In this document: positions 20,980 through 32,870 of the stretch, piece by piece
Numbering within the stretch: the first letter of the stretch is position 1
How the letters are laid out: each line of letters opens with the position of its first letter
Assembly (NCBI GenBank): GCA_916613615.1
Contig: OU744723.1
Coordinates: 64,116,239-64,180,238 of the forward strand
Source of the DNA: Steromphala cineraria
Taxonomy: Eukaryota > Mollusca > Gastropoda > Trochida > Trochidae
Direction: 5' to 3'
DNA length: 64,000 nucleotides
Position numbers and translations under genes: made by a program
The notes under the pieces: model-generated
What the model was told of the DNA's origin: nothing
Seen by the model: only the letters and a program-made list of their open reading frames with translations
The model's database searches: none

Positions 20980-23900
20980 TATGAGCTGAAAAGGCTCTTT
21001 TTAAAGCCATATAATATCATTTCTTGAATATTGGGATTAGTGATTTCCATTTGCTGTTGAATGCAGTCGTTTCATTGTTTCTTTTGGAAATATATTTTTC
21101 AACAAAATATATTTCTTGTAGAATGTTTTGATAATTACTCAGTTTTAAATTGTTTATGTTACATAAATTTATATATTTTGTGGCAGAGAGAAGGATTTGA
21201 TTCATCTAAATATTATTTATTTCAAGAAACCAAATCAAGTATTTCGAAATAATTATTTTGGATTGTAATTGCCTTTTTATCCAAATTTCAAGTTCATTCC
21301 AAAAAGTTTTGGTTACACTGCAATCCCAATATACATGACAAATACTCTCAGGAGCCTCCTTACAGAAAGCACACAGATCATTGTCAACAAGATGCATCTT
21401 CAACAATTCTTTCTTGGTATATATAACTCTTTGCAAAAATCTATATTGAAAATCAAGGAGTTTTACATCTTTCAAGCCATGTCTGTATGAATTGAAAATG
21501 TTATTCCAGTCCAAGTCATAGTCATTAAATATCACTTCCCAATTTTTACAAAGATCAAGTTAAACACTATTGGAAATAAACTTATCATAAAAAAATCTTG
21601 ATCCTTTTGTATACTTCAAAATATTTCTTTGGTAAATACTGAAATACAAATTATATGTAGGTATTAATTTGGTGCTTTTGATTAAAGATTTTAAACAGTT
21701 GGGCAAGATATGAAGTAAATAGTTTTAATCTAAAACTGTACCTCTAATCTTATATTTCAATTGTAATTTATCAAAGGGCATAAAACCATTTTCATCGCAT
21801 AAGTCCTTTACTGTCATAAGGCCCACTTTGGCCCAATTTCTGATAATAAAATAGGGATTTTTATTATTACGGTTTAGCAATAGAGAAGAGAGAAGGTAAT
21901 TTGAAAGCTTCAATAAATGTTTGGACATCTACCATACCCAATCCTCCTTCAGTCTTTAATCTTTTCAAAGTGCTTCTTTTAATCTTATCATTTTTATCAT
22001 TCCATATGAATTTGAAAAAGATTTGTTCAAGAGATTTGATAAAGTCATATGGAGGGCTGGGCAAAGAGCTGAAAATATGCACTAATTTAGAAAGGGCTAA
22101 TGTTTTAATGACAGTAATTTTCCCAATCAAGGTTAAGCTTCTTGTTCTCCATATTGACAATAATCTGTTTATTTCTTCAAGCTTTTTCCTTGTATTGATC
22201 ACCCATAAGTCATTTAGATTTGGAGTAAATTTTATTCCTAATACTTCAAACTCTTCTTTATACCATTCTATATCTAAATCAGTACACAAAGTTTGTTCAC
22301 TGTCTGCCTTTGAGCCAATCCAGATCGCTTTAGTCTTGTCAATATTAATTTTCAAACCTGACATTTTATAGAAAGCATTTATAGTTTCAATAGCTGCATA
22401 TAGACTATCTTCAGAACCATCTAAAAATAATTGTGTATCATCAGCGTATTGACCTTATTTATATTCCATATCATCAATTACAATACCTTTAATTTTTTCA
22501 TTATTTCTTATCATACATCCTAAGATTTCAGCCACAAAGAGGAAAAGATATGGTGACAATCGATCGCCCTGTCTGCAGCCCCTTTCATTATCAAAGAATT
22601 CTGATAAATAACTATTTTGTATCACACAAGAGGTTGTATGATAAGTTAATACATTAATCCACTGTATTATTTGAGGACAAAACCAATTTTTTTAAGGACA
22701 ACATTAATGGAATCTTTGAAACTGTATCAAAGGCCTTTTCAAAGCAATTAAAATAAGTAAACCTGGAATATTTCTTGCTTTTGATTCAAACACGGGATCA
22801 TATAGCAGTCTGGTGTTTTGACTAATAGTTCTACCTGGGATAAAACCTGTCTGATTGTCATGAATAAGAGTATCCAAAGTGTTTTTTAAACGGTTGTTAT
22901 ACAAGAACTTATTATTTTATAAATGGCATTCAATAAAGTAATTGGTCTCCAATTTTTTAACTACGTTCTGTTTTTATTTGATTTTGGTATACAAGTTATG
23001 ACCCCCCTTTTCATAGTAAGAGATTATTCATTTTTGGTGAAAGCCTCTTTTACAAATCTAAATATCCATTCTTTAAGGTCATTCAAAAACAAATTGAAGA
23101 AGTCAATTGGGAATCCATCAATTCCTGGACTTTTATTGTTTTTCATATTTCTCGCTGCAAAGGTTATTTCTTCCATAGTAATAATTATCTTGTTCCAGTT
23201 CTTCCCTTAATTCATGATTCAATAAAGGTGTTTCAACATTATCTAAATTAACTTCATCAAGATCATTATTTATAGAATAAAAGAATTTCAACTGTTTTAG
23301 AATATAATTGCCATCAGTTATTTCCTAATTTTTTTCAGTGACTATCTTATTTATAGATTTGCTGACATAATTTCTGTTTTCCAGATTACAAAAATATTTT
23401 GATGGTTTTTCTCCTTCTTCATACCACCTAATTCTGTTTCTGATCTGGATGCCTTTTAATTCCTCTTCATTGATTTGCTCAAGTTCCATTTTATATTTTG
23501 ACAGTTCAGATAAAGTAGATTCATTCATATTTTGGAAATCTTTTATTATATCATCCTCACAATTTATAATTTTTTTCCCAGTTCTGTGTTTTTGTTATTT
23601 TTATCTTTTTTCAAAAAAGTTGCATAAGAAATAGTTTTGCCTCTGACTTTCATTAGGAAAGTTTCCAAAAAAAGACTATCACTGATCTTAAGTTCAACCA
23701 TGTCCTTCTGTAAAACATTTTCAGGAATACGGGTTACTGAGTATTCTTCAATTGTTTCTTTCAAAATTTCCTTCACCAAGTTATTATATTCAGGATGAAG
23801 TAATAAGGAAGTGTTAAATTTCCAATAACCCTTTCCTCTTTTTTGGTTAATAGAATTTGATAGAATTAATGATATAGCTGAATGGTCAGTCTTATAACCA

Positions 23901-24066
23901 GGTACAATATTGGAATCCAAAGTTATATCAAATATATCTTGAGAGATAAGGAAAAAATTTAATCTAGCTTGGTTCCTTGGATTCTTTTTCCACCATGTAT
24001 ATTTTCTAGTACGTGTGTTAAGTTCCCTCCATACATCGAGAAGATCATAGTTTTCTAATTTTTCTT
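20980..24066 (-). mobile_element. 5'-truncated, dead L1/Tx1-like LINE, copy A
   Basis: Minus-strand fragments run from the end of an AP endonuclease (KYTWWKKNPRNQARLNFFLI, then VPGYKTDHSAISL near 23.9 kb), through a linker (RNRIRWYEEGEKPSKYFCNL), to reverse transcriptase (HDNQTGFIPGR; YADD at 22437-22448) and a zinc-knuckle-like C-terminus (CAFCKEAPESICHVYWDC). Lesions include Asn where LINE endonucleases usually have Asp (RLN), TAA at 22455-22457 just before YADD, and several frameshifts. The 5' part is missing beyond 24066. A copy-specific single-base loss near 21560 splits the C-terminal frame. The shared lesions show it was duplicated with the unit after it died. Confidence 0.85.
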
Positions 24067-24309
24067 AAGCAATTATCGAACTAATTACTTTAAAGGAATG
24101 AGCCAGTAATTCAATTTCACTTATTCATTTTAAACATTGAAAAATATGTTGTGTAAACAACGATGTAACATATTATATGAAGTTATCATGTACGTGTACT
24201 GCGCTGATTATGGATCTGAGGCATTCGTACTAAAATAAAAACTTGACTTGACTTTGATTCAAACTTGTCGATTGTAAAGAGGAAATGAGTGAGTCAGTCA
24301 GATAGTACT

Positions 24310-24740
24310 ATCATGTTATTAATCAAGTTTTTCCATATTGGCCCAGTTAGAGGTCCGAGGTCTGCTGTATTGGCCCGAGGCGAAGCCAAGGGCTAATACA
24401 GCGGACCGAGGACCTGTAACTGGGCCAATATGGAAAAACTTGATTAATGACATTTTTATTAATTAACTTCTTTGTGATTTACTTGTACAACATAAGAGAG
24501 TTCATTTTCATCGAAATCAAAATTATAAAAGAGGTTGGTGAACTGTAATATATGTTGAAAGTTTTGAAGCGAAAGCTTCGGATGCGCATGCTCAGAGTCG
24601 TATTGGCCCAGTCTGCTCGTATTGGCCCAGTTTGGCTCGTATTGGCCCAGCTTACCTGTATTGGCCCAGTTGCCGAATCGTATAGTGTAGGCCGTTTAGA
24701 TTGTATGAGTGCCATATCATTGATAGTTAATTAATAATCG
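24310..24740. mobile_element. Insertion unique to unit A: fold-back plus repeated GTATTGGCCCAG motif
   Basis: Units B and C read ...cagatagtactcggttttac; unit A has about 430 extra bases between agtact and cggttttac. The left part is a strong hairpin (24317-24449; arms around ccatattggcccag, centre ggcccgaggcgaagcc). The right part has four more spaced copies of gtattggcccag (about 24600-24670). Non-coding. No clear target duplication was found. Confidence 0.75.
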
Positions 24741-25920
24741 GTTTTACAAAACTACTAATACTAGCAGCCGTGATATAAGTGAAAATATACTCTTAAACAG
24801 GGACCTCAAATCAACTCGCCTCAATACAGCTCACTTCAGATGGGAATGAGAAAATGTGGGATAACATATTTTTAAAGCTCCACTATCATACTTGTATGAG
24901 GTTTGGAATGAAATGTAGCTATTGAGAATATAAATACATCACTCGTAAGAAAATCTTTTGTCGAGATTTAATTTTTTTTACCAACAATAACATACTTATT
25001 TCGACTCCAAAAACACAGTACACCCTATTAAATGGGCATAGCATTTAACGAACACGCTTTTTGTTGACGTAATTATATGCTTATAGGATTTACACTGTCT
25101 CTCAACTACGGCAACAACAAATACCTGATTTGGAGAAAAATAAAATAAAATCTTGTCGTGGGCGACAAAGCCAGTTTTCAAGCATAAAGTTAGAAACCGG
25201 AAGTTGTGAAATGGCCACAATTGATTCGCCTTTATGTCGGCTGCCGTTTTGATCATTTTGGTAAATTTTCTCCCATTTAATGAATTTTGGTCCGATTTTT
25301 GATAGGTTGGTCGCAAAATTTTGAAAAAAAAAACCACAATGAAAACAGTTAAATTACTTTAAAAAACATTATTCTAAAAATGGATCTGTAAGGATACGTA
25401 ACTTTTCATTTTAGTAAAATTTCATCTCCAACTGTATTCCTCTCTCCGACATCCAGTAGTCCCTGGAGATCGAACTTTAATTACCACACTCCTCTGAGTC
25501 TATAAGTCAGTCTTCTACACAGATTCTTCCAGATCAAAGCTATTTCAGTAATCAGCTTTGAGAGTTATGGTCTGGTTTACATGACAGATATGTTAATTAC
25601 TATCTTGCCAGGTCGTGTTACCCAGCAAGGCATGAGAGAGAGATGAATGACTGTGTCAAAGACCACTCGTATATGTATATTTATAAACCTCCAGTGACGT
25701 CACTCTATTGTTCTATTAGGTTCTTCTTTTACCGGATAAACCTCTTTGCCGGGCATTCTCCAAGAATTTCTCTAGGAAAGCCCGGGGCTTACTGTAGAAT
25801 TTATCGGAAATTTATTTTGATAGGGATTATACACGTTTTCAAATACTTTGTTTCAAAGTCCTTCTTTGAATAAATATCATCACAAAATATCACAATTTTG
25901 ACAAATATCAAATATAATGT
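24741..25920. other. Shared non-coding block (unit A)
   Basis: It matches 39.46-41.87 and 53.09-55.50 kb, minus the two insertions present there. A TGACGTCAC site lies at about 25695-25703. No gene is recognised; the minus-strand frame at 24996-25337 is conserved only as DNA. Confidence 0.5.
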
Positions 25921-25926
25921 TCGAAT

Positions 25927-25995
25927 GCCTGGTTTCGAACTCTGCACCACTCGCTTACTAAACTGGCGCCTTTGACAACTCGGTTATAAAGGCCC
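25927..25995 (-). repeat. tRNA-Thr-like degenerate sequence, unit A
   Basis: On the minus strand an A-box-like TAACCGAGTTGTCAAAGGC is followed by a loop TTAGTAA (anticodon position AGT, threonine-like) and a B box GAGTTCGAAACC. The anticodon stem is poorly paired and the acceptor stem is lost. Probably a tRNA-derived relic. Copies at 41875-41943 and 55508-55576. Confidence 0.45.
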
Positions 25996-26226
25996 ACGAG
26001 AACAATGATGTATTTTCCACAGTGACAATCATGTGAACTTCGAGAGGCAGATAGCGCATGCATTTCACGTTCACGGCTAGGGTAGCGAGCGCAAAGCACG
26101 TGCAGGGCGCGGATGTGCTCTCCGTTTGCTCATGGTGATTCCCTACCAGTAAAAATAAATGAATCCATTTTTATACTTATTATTGAAATAATTATGTTAC
26201 TACGGTTTATCTCGGTTCATAAGTTA

Positions 26227-26364
26227 GATCTAAACCTCGCCCTCGGTGTTGTTTGATAATGTTAGCCCTCAGCCTCGGAAATTGGGGCGGGCCTGGCGGC
26301 CCTTCCCAATTTACCTCTGCCGCGGGCTTACATTATCAACAACACCTCTGGCTCGGTTTAGATC
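26227..26364. repeat. Fold-back element with GC-rich centre (unit A)
   Basis: Imperfect arms gatctaaacc...gttgtttgataatgt / acattatcaacaac...ggtttagatc flank a GC-rich centre (ggcgggcctggcggccc). Copies at 42171-42309 and 55805-55943. A solo arm occurs at 4014-4060. Confidence 0.8.
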
Positions 26365-27480
26365 ATACACATATGGTTTGCAAAGTCAGACACAAGCATT
26401 TTCTCTTTCCTTACTAAGATAATGTACCATGAGTTTGTAGGATAAGTATCTTAATCTTGTTTAAGTTAAACCTCTCATAAGGTCAAACTGTATTTCCTTC
26501 TCTCTAAGTTACTGAGAACTACCCATCTCCTCCGAGACTATAAGTCAATCTTTTACTGCAGATTCTTCCAGATCACAGCTAGGGAAGTGATGAGATTGAA
26601 GAGTTATGGTCTGGTTCCCGTGAGATATGTTAATTACTATCAAGTCAGGCCGATATACCGGAACAATTGAACAGATAACAGGCAAAACAAGAAAATAACA
26701 CGTTTAGTATATTCAAGACTTTACCCCTTACCCAGTTTTACAGAGTTCAAGATGGCTGCCACACCCTGCTGCCGTTGATAAGTCACAAGAAATGAATTTA
26801 TTCAGTTGGTTAGCACTTTGTGACAGTGCCAACATTTGACAATTATATTATAATCATAATTTCAAAACTGACTCTATCAAAGTAAAATAAGTTCAAAGGA
26901 CATCAAAGCATGGGGGCCCATGTAGTGAACATCTTCCGTGCCTAATTTGGACATACCCTGACATCCTTTGTGTCCATCATTGCAAAATTCGTACATATTA
27001 CTTAAATGGCAGACAGGATCGGAGTCGTCCCGCAGGACAACAAACAAAATTCAAAAGGAGATGAAACCCAAAAAGACACATCTACACATAATGATTGATC
27101 CACTGACCAAGTCTCCTTTATTTGAGTCAACCATATATATAAATGATGGTCAAGGAACGAATACTAAGATTCGTTTTGAAGGAATCCACAAACAAATGAT
27201 TGATAAAAAAAACAGTTTTGTTGAACTGAGTCTACAGTTTTTGTGTTTTGCTTCGAATGAAATTCTACCGACGAACGGACAAAGGCAATTTCAATATCCC
27301 CTATCAACTTCGAGGGATAAACAAGAAGCTTGATTCTAGTGATCAGGTTATCAAGTATGGTAGCAACAACCCCACCTTCGCAAATACTCGCTGTTTAGTC
27401 TAAGGATACTGGAACCGAACTGGCCCAACAACCATGGCAATGCAGCTTTCCAAGACATCAGTTATACAGAACTGGTTAAT
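26365..27480. repeat. Block preceding the unit B type I gene, shared by all units
   Basis: The later part (26740-27480) matches 42.55-43.31 and 56.18-56.95 kb and includes the mollusc-type dispersed repeat (gacacatctacacataatga, then acgaacggacaaagg). The 121-residue plus-strand frame at 26968-27333 falls inside this repeat and is broken in the other copies, so it is not called as a gene. Confidence 0.6.
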
Positions 27481-27768
27481 AACTGACTTACATATCTCTT
27501 GGAGCAAGTGAAAACTATGCAAATAATTAAAGGTGTTAGGATATGCTTATTTTGTACAACCTTACCAGAGTAAGAACAAACAAAGTTACGCGCACCTGGT
27601 TAACTAATAGTACGCAATAGAACTGGTCTGGTTGAAGTTCTGGATTGCTGATACTCACTATTGAGGTTGAGTGGACTGCTGTTATTTGAGAGGACCTTCT
27701 GTGTCAAACAAGAATTTACAAGAGATACAACGTTATACGATACGGATGCAGCTGAAGCTGACACTTCT

Positions 27769-28945
27769 TCAGAGAAATGTAGTAAGTATTCTTGATTCGA
27801 TCCTTTGAGATGGACAGTTGATAGAAAATTTCTTCCTACCAAAACTGCCATTCTTTCTAATCTCCCAAACTTCTACCGTGTTTGATAATGCGATTGAGTA
27901 ATTTTTATTGTCCTGTGTCTATCAACTTTACTGACTATTTGAGGTTTACCGAATTGCCCTGCAAACATTTTCACAACTTTGATAATATATTTGTCATATG
28001 CATACACCTCAGTATATAATATCATCCCAGAGTTAGACTGTTCAAGGACGGCCAATGCAACATTTGCGAAAAGCCTTCGAGAATAGATGTTCTTTTTCAT
28101 ATACATGTCCATGCACTTGATCAAATATCTAGCTACATATTCCTCTACCCAGCATGCAGTATTTCCGTCAATTGCAAGATTTTTAGATTTAGCCCTTCTC
28201 ATGTTTAACCAGATTTCTCTGTTATTCACGGTCTTAGAATCATGGCTCCAAATGTATTTGTGATCATGACTGTTGTAGTACTGCTGAGTCATGTAAAACA
28301 GTTTGGCGTTGTAAATATTCAAATTAACAGCATTCTTGTGATTTGAAGATTTTTCTCTTTTCGAAAGTGGCTTCATTTTTTGTTTGTATATTCCACTTTC
28401 CTCAGACCAGAACAAAATGTTGGATTTTCGATCATAAATTGTAGATAAGATGAGTTTTGTCACTGCAATAGTCTTAGTCTTCTCAATTTGACCTGATTTT
28501 AATGACACTTTATAAAAGAATCTTGTGTGCTTGGTTCATATTGCGAGACCATTAAAAAAGATGCATCGTTTTTGGCCTCAGAGCCTGCTTCACCAACTCT
28601 GATCTCTCGGGACTCAACATAATTTCTTATCACCCGAGTCTTCAGACCATCTGCTTTAGTCTCATTGAACAAGTTGCCAGAATCCAGATCTGCAAGGACA
28701 CATCCAGGGGTGGACATACACGCTACAGAATCCAGATCTGCAAGGACACATCCAGGGGTGGACATACACGCTACAGCACACTGTAAAGGTGTTTTACACT
28801 TGGTACTCGTCAGATACAGGTGATGTGAAAGTTTGAGAGGTTCTCCTTTCTCGTATGTAAAATTTGATGTTCTGTTGAAATCTGCCTGTACAGATACGCC
28901 CATCAGGAAAGCAATGTTACAAATTATACAACCAAGTTGATCCAT
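27769..28945 (-). pseudogene. Type I family pseudogene with type II-like N-terminus and doubled PAN segment
   Basis: The start and signal peptide are type II (MDQLGCIICNIAFLMGVSVQ), but the body matches type I (SNHKNAVNLNIYN; LAVLEQSNSGMILYTE). A 48-bp segment is duplicated in tandem at about 28688-28783, so VACMSTPGCVLADLDS occurs twice. The usual first PAN cysteine is Arg (DFNRTSN). Lesions: a one-base loss near 28528 (tcttgtgtgcttgg against tcttgtgttgcttgg) shifts the frame after residue about 140, and a deletion of about 20 bp near 27900 removes the end of the propeller-like region. The original stop position corresponds to 27769-27771. Confidence 0.85.
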
Positions 28946-31042
28946 CCTTCCAGGAGAAGAATTATTTCAGTCTGCTGACGGCTATGAACAAGTTTCAGAT
29001 AATGTATTCACAAAATGCTGTGTTTTGTTTTAATTGTCTATCTCTTTTGTAATATTGATTTCACATGAGCCGCTTGATGGAATTTCCTTCTTTAATTCTA
29101 AACGAGTGTAAATATACCAGGTCATTGACATTCACATTCCTTCTGTTACAATGACTAAGAAAGCAGTAGTGTAAAGTTTCGTAAACTATGCAAGGTTTTC
29201 TCTACACACAAATATTACTTACTCATAAACTGAATTATTTGTGACTGTGTGCCTTCATGTAAACACTTTCTACCAGAAAATGGACCAATCGTTTCCAGTC
29301 AATATAGCACAAAAAGAATTAAAGGAAAATTTGTAATTTGACCAATAAATTCTTCACATAATAGGGCATGGTTAGATTTAGGTTAACTTTTTTCGTATGG
29401 TATTTTTTTGTATTTCGGTACTCAAATTCAAAGGCATCAAAATCAATGTTATGAAATAGATATACGTCGTTGCAGTTGAAGCAAGAAACGACACTTTGTG
29501 AATAATTATTTTGGCCCACCGTACGTTACATATACATTATATTGGACATGGATATTACATTTGGTTGGTGTCACAGTTGCTCGGAAGGGATGTTTTTCCC
29601 TGCCAATTTTGGAGATGCATTTCTTTGAATCTTTTCATATATAGGTTCCTGATTGTGCCGAATATTGACTATAGACTATCAAATACTGTAAACACTACAG
29701 TTCCTCTAGAGAGCCTGCATGTTGGAAACAAAGCACCTGTTACCATTTTATAAACAAGAAAAGGGTAACATTTCGATACTGCCTTTATCCAAGATCATTG
29801 TTCAATACAGTGCTACGTTATGGTAAATCAGTGAGCATTTTTTATGTAATTATGCTATGCAGTGTATCTGTAACTACTCACAAGCTTACTACTGACTCGG
29901 GGCTCTGTGTAAACATGCGTGAAGATGAGCTCATTAAATAAATACGCCTTATGAAAGTATATTAGCAGTCGACAAAACAATGAGAACGATTTGTAATATT
30001 TAAAGAAAAAACTCTTAAAAGGTAGAAGCTTTAGGAATAAGAAATGATCTAACAAAAATGATAATATATGAAATCAATTGCAAGATAATGTTTTTATGAA
30101 AAGACGCACCATTATGTACCTATGTTAACCTTCTACTCCAATCCAATGACGCATTATCATTTGAGTTTAAAAATGGATTCGAGTATCTTTATTACAAATG
30201 GTATATCGTTCAAGAACTTCTTTTTTCAATCGTTGTATTTTAATCGCTCACGTATATTTCTATTTTGAGAGATTATTGTATTTACTTATATAAACGTGCT
30301 CCTGCATTTGCAATAGTTTTCTGGCAGTGGTGCTGGAAACCACTCAATAACTTTTGTTATGCAAACGAAAAGCTGTCGACCCTGAACGCCTAAAATCTTT
30401 ATTTTTAATGTACCACAAAGCATAATGTTCAGAGAAAGTACCATTTAAGTTATCTTAGTGTTAACGGATACTTGCTTATAAAAACACAAAATGGCGGAGC
30501 AAAAGTAATTACAGCATTTATTTAGTTGATGCATTTAATTAAGAAAATAATGTTTGCAGAAAATAACAATTTTGAGAACTTTATTCAATTGAGAATACAT
30601 ATTGATATGATATATTATATACGACAGCAAAAGAGTATTGAATCCTATGTTATGGTCCGTGAAGCCTAAAAAGGCTATTCGAGAAGCTTCGCCAGCAGGC
30701 AGCAACTGAGTAACCAATCCTTTAACTTAGGAGAGCAGATGTCCAGTACTGTTACAACTTTCACAAACATAGAGGTTTCTAGGCCTAGTTCACTTTAATC
30801 CCAGAACAATGTCCGAAAATATTTAACCGTAACATTACAGAAACATCGAATATAAGTAAATTTAGCAAGTGTGAAACCAGTGTATAAAATAGATTGGAAG
30901 CCTAGCCTGTCCTGCACATTAATTGGTCAATTCCTAAGGGGAAAATAAAGAAACAATTTGAAAAGTTACCAGTGCTTGCAAAAAGTAGCCAGTTTAAAGA
31001 CTGGTAGACGGGCTATATTTAAAACACTGGGGAAGCATTCTT
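28946..31042. other. Spacer between type I and type II genes of unit B
   Basis: Gene-free. The first 400 bases resemble the upstream regions of the type II genes. The last part (30606-31042) recurs at 44967-45410. Open frames at 29319-29519, 29511-29753 and 29855-30055 show no recognisable features. Confidence 0.5.
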
Positions 31043-32173
31043 TCAGAGAAACGTCACCAGGAGCGTTGAGTCGTCACCTGAAGAAGGGCAGTGAGTTGAT
31101 AATATCGTTTTACCAACACTTCCATTTTGACTCATCTGCCAAACTTCAATAGTGTTGGTAAATGCACGTGAGTAGAGCAGGAGACCTGGAGCACTTCTCA
31201 TTGTTCTGTAGCCCTCAAATTGATGGATTGTCTTGGCTTCCCCGAATTGTCCGTCCAACGATACACGCACTGCATTGACGTAAAATTTCTGGGTTGCATA
31301 CTTCTCGGTGTTCACAAGCACACCAGAGTTAGAATTCACTAGAAGGGTCAGTGTTGCGGCACTTTTGAGCTTGTGATGATAGATCTTCTTTTTGGAGGAC
31401 ATCTCAAAACATCTGATGAAGTATACAGGTATATCGCGTTCCACCAAGCAGCCGATGTTTCCATCAATTACCAAAGATTCAATTCGGGTAACGTTCTTCA
31501 AGGAAAGCCAGACCTTGTCGCTGTTCATTTTCTTGGGATCATTGGTAAAGATGGTACCTCCTTGTCCCCATGTATTCATGACATAGACCAGTTTTTCATT
31601 GAACATGTTCAATTTAAAGGTACGTTTTTGATTGGAAATCATTTGCTTAATTGGATGAGGTACCATTACAGATTTGTATATTCCGCTTGTCTCTGACCAG
31701 AAAACGGGTTTGGAAATCTTATCATAAGTAAAAGAATTTATGCTGGTATTCACAGTGATTCCGGTCTTCTCTGTTGTATTGGATTTCATAGACACTTTAT
31801 AAACGTCCCTCATTTCGCTTGATCCTCCCATTGCAACCATTAGGAAAGACATGTAGCTTTTTGTTTCATCTAACCCTTCCTCCTGTGATTCAACATAATT
31901 GTGTACATCTCGAGTCTTAAGAATATGTGATTGAGACTTTTTGTAGAAGTTTCCAGAATCCAGATCTGCAAGGACACATCCAGGGGTGCACATACACGCT
32001 ACAGCACACTGTATAGGTGTTTTACACTTGGAACTCGTCAGATACAGGTGATGTGCAAGTTTAATGGGCTCATCTCTTTTGTATCTAAAATTTGATGTAC
32101 TTCTAAAATCTGCCTGGACAGATACGCCCATCAGGAAAGCAATGTTGAAAATTATACAACCAAGTTGATCCAT
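31043..32173 (-). CDS. Secreted PAN/Apple-like protein with propeller-like region, type II, copy 2
   Basis: Intact single frame of 376 residues. Signal peptide about 1-21 (CIIFNIAFLMGVSVQA). PAN-like core at about 22-75 with Cys 50, 56, 60, 62 and 66; Cys 62 is a type II extra. The first core cysteine is replaced by Ser 25 (DFRSTSN), unlike the 45.4 kb copy. The remainder shows propeller-like strands (DVYKVSMKSN; KPVFWSETSGIYK; KFYVNAVRVSLDGQFG; NTIEVWQMSQNGS) and three further cysteines. It ends LLVTFL. The start is fixed by the conserved MDQL at the head of the signal peptide. No transmembrane helix or catalytic motif, so it is probably an extracellular binding protein. Function unknown. 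Confidence 0.78.
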   Translation of the reverse strand: MDQLGCIIFNIAFLMGVSVQADFRSTSNFRYKRDEPIKLAHHLYLTSSKCKTPIQCAVACMCTPGCVLADLDSGNFYKKSQSHILKTRDVHNYVESQEEGLDETKSYMSFLMVAMGGSSEMRDVYKVSMKSNTTEKTGITVNTSINSFTYDKISKPVFWSETSGIYKSVMVPHPIKQMISNQKRTFKLNMFNEKLVYVMNTWGQGGTIFTNDPKKMNSDKVWLSLKNVTRIESLVIDGNIGCLVERDIPVYFIRCFEMSSKKKIYHHKLKSAATLTLLVNSNSGVLVNTEKYATQKFYVNAVRVSLDGQFGEAKTIHQFEGYRTMRSAPGLLLYSRAFTNTIEVWQMSQNGSVGKTILSTHCPSSGDDSTLLVTFL

Positions 32174-32870
32174 CTTTCCAGGAGAAGAATAAATTCAGTC
32201 TGCTGACGACTATGAACAAGTTTCAAATAATGTATTCACAAAATGCTGTTTTTGCTTCAATTTTACAGACGTATACCATTTTGTGATATTGATTTTCATC
32301 AGGTGCTTGATGGAATTTCCCTCTCTAATACTAAACGGGTGTAATAATACCAGGTCATATACATTGACATTCCTTCTGTTACAATGACTAAGAAAGCAGT
32401 AGTGTACAGTGTCGTAAAACACAGTGTCTCGTGCCTGTGCATATAAACATCTTGAAATACATGTAGTATTCTTGACGTAGTTGTATGTTGTAGCTGATGA
32501 ATAAATAAACAACTTACATTCTGGAAAATATTTAGTAACTAACATGACTAAGTACTGGTTATTAGATTCACACTTTTAACAATTATTTTTGAAGTAGAAA
32601 CAAAAAGCAATGTTTGAAATACTTAGACTATCTCCTTACCGTTTCAATGCAAGTATAAGACCATAAAGTTTTGAAACAATGCCATTTCTCGAAAATCAAA
32701 CTCAGTCAAATATTTGTGTAGGTATTATATTCTTGTAATATATATGTTCAATATTGATGTACATGTTTAAGTAGCGATGGTAGGATATATATATATACAA
32801 AGTGTTTCTTTTATCATGCTCCAATGAAAATTAGTTAATGCCAAATATATCATGTCATCATCAGGGTCCC
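32174..32870. other. Upstream flank of the unit B type II gene
   Basis: Gene-free. It shares tgcttcaattttacagacgt, ccaggtcatatacattgaca and further stretches with the flanks at 17.1-17.4, 28.98-29.2 and 46.56-46.8 kb, so it probably holds the promoter. It includes the empty TTAA site at about 32870. Confidence 0.5.

Larger units (their letters stand above)
15220..27599. repeat. Tandem segmental duplication, unit A
   Basis: The unit contains type I copy 1, a type II fragment, a TTAA MITE, fold-backs, LINE copy A, and the block leading to the next type I gene. It aligns in order with units B and C. Unit-specific features are the 24.31-24.74 kb insertion, the truncation of the type II gene, and the absence of the 1.07-kb and 138-bp insertions found in B and C. 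Limits are approximate. Confidence 0.8.

Noticed and set aside
21061..24734. Plus-strand frames antisense to the LINE (for example 21901-22371, 22923-23210)
   Set aside because: The minus strand carries recognisable endonuclease, reverse transcriptase and zinc-knuckle motifs; the plus frames are shadows.
26968..27333. 121-residue plus-strand frame in the block before type I genes
   Set aside because: It lies in a dispersed repeat; the copies at 42.83 and 56.46 kb have frameshifts and indels with no sign of constraint.
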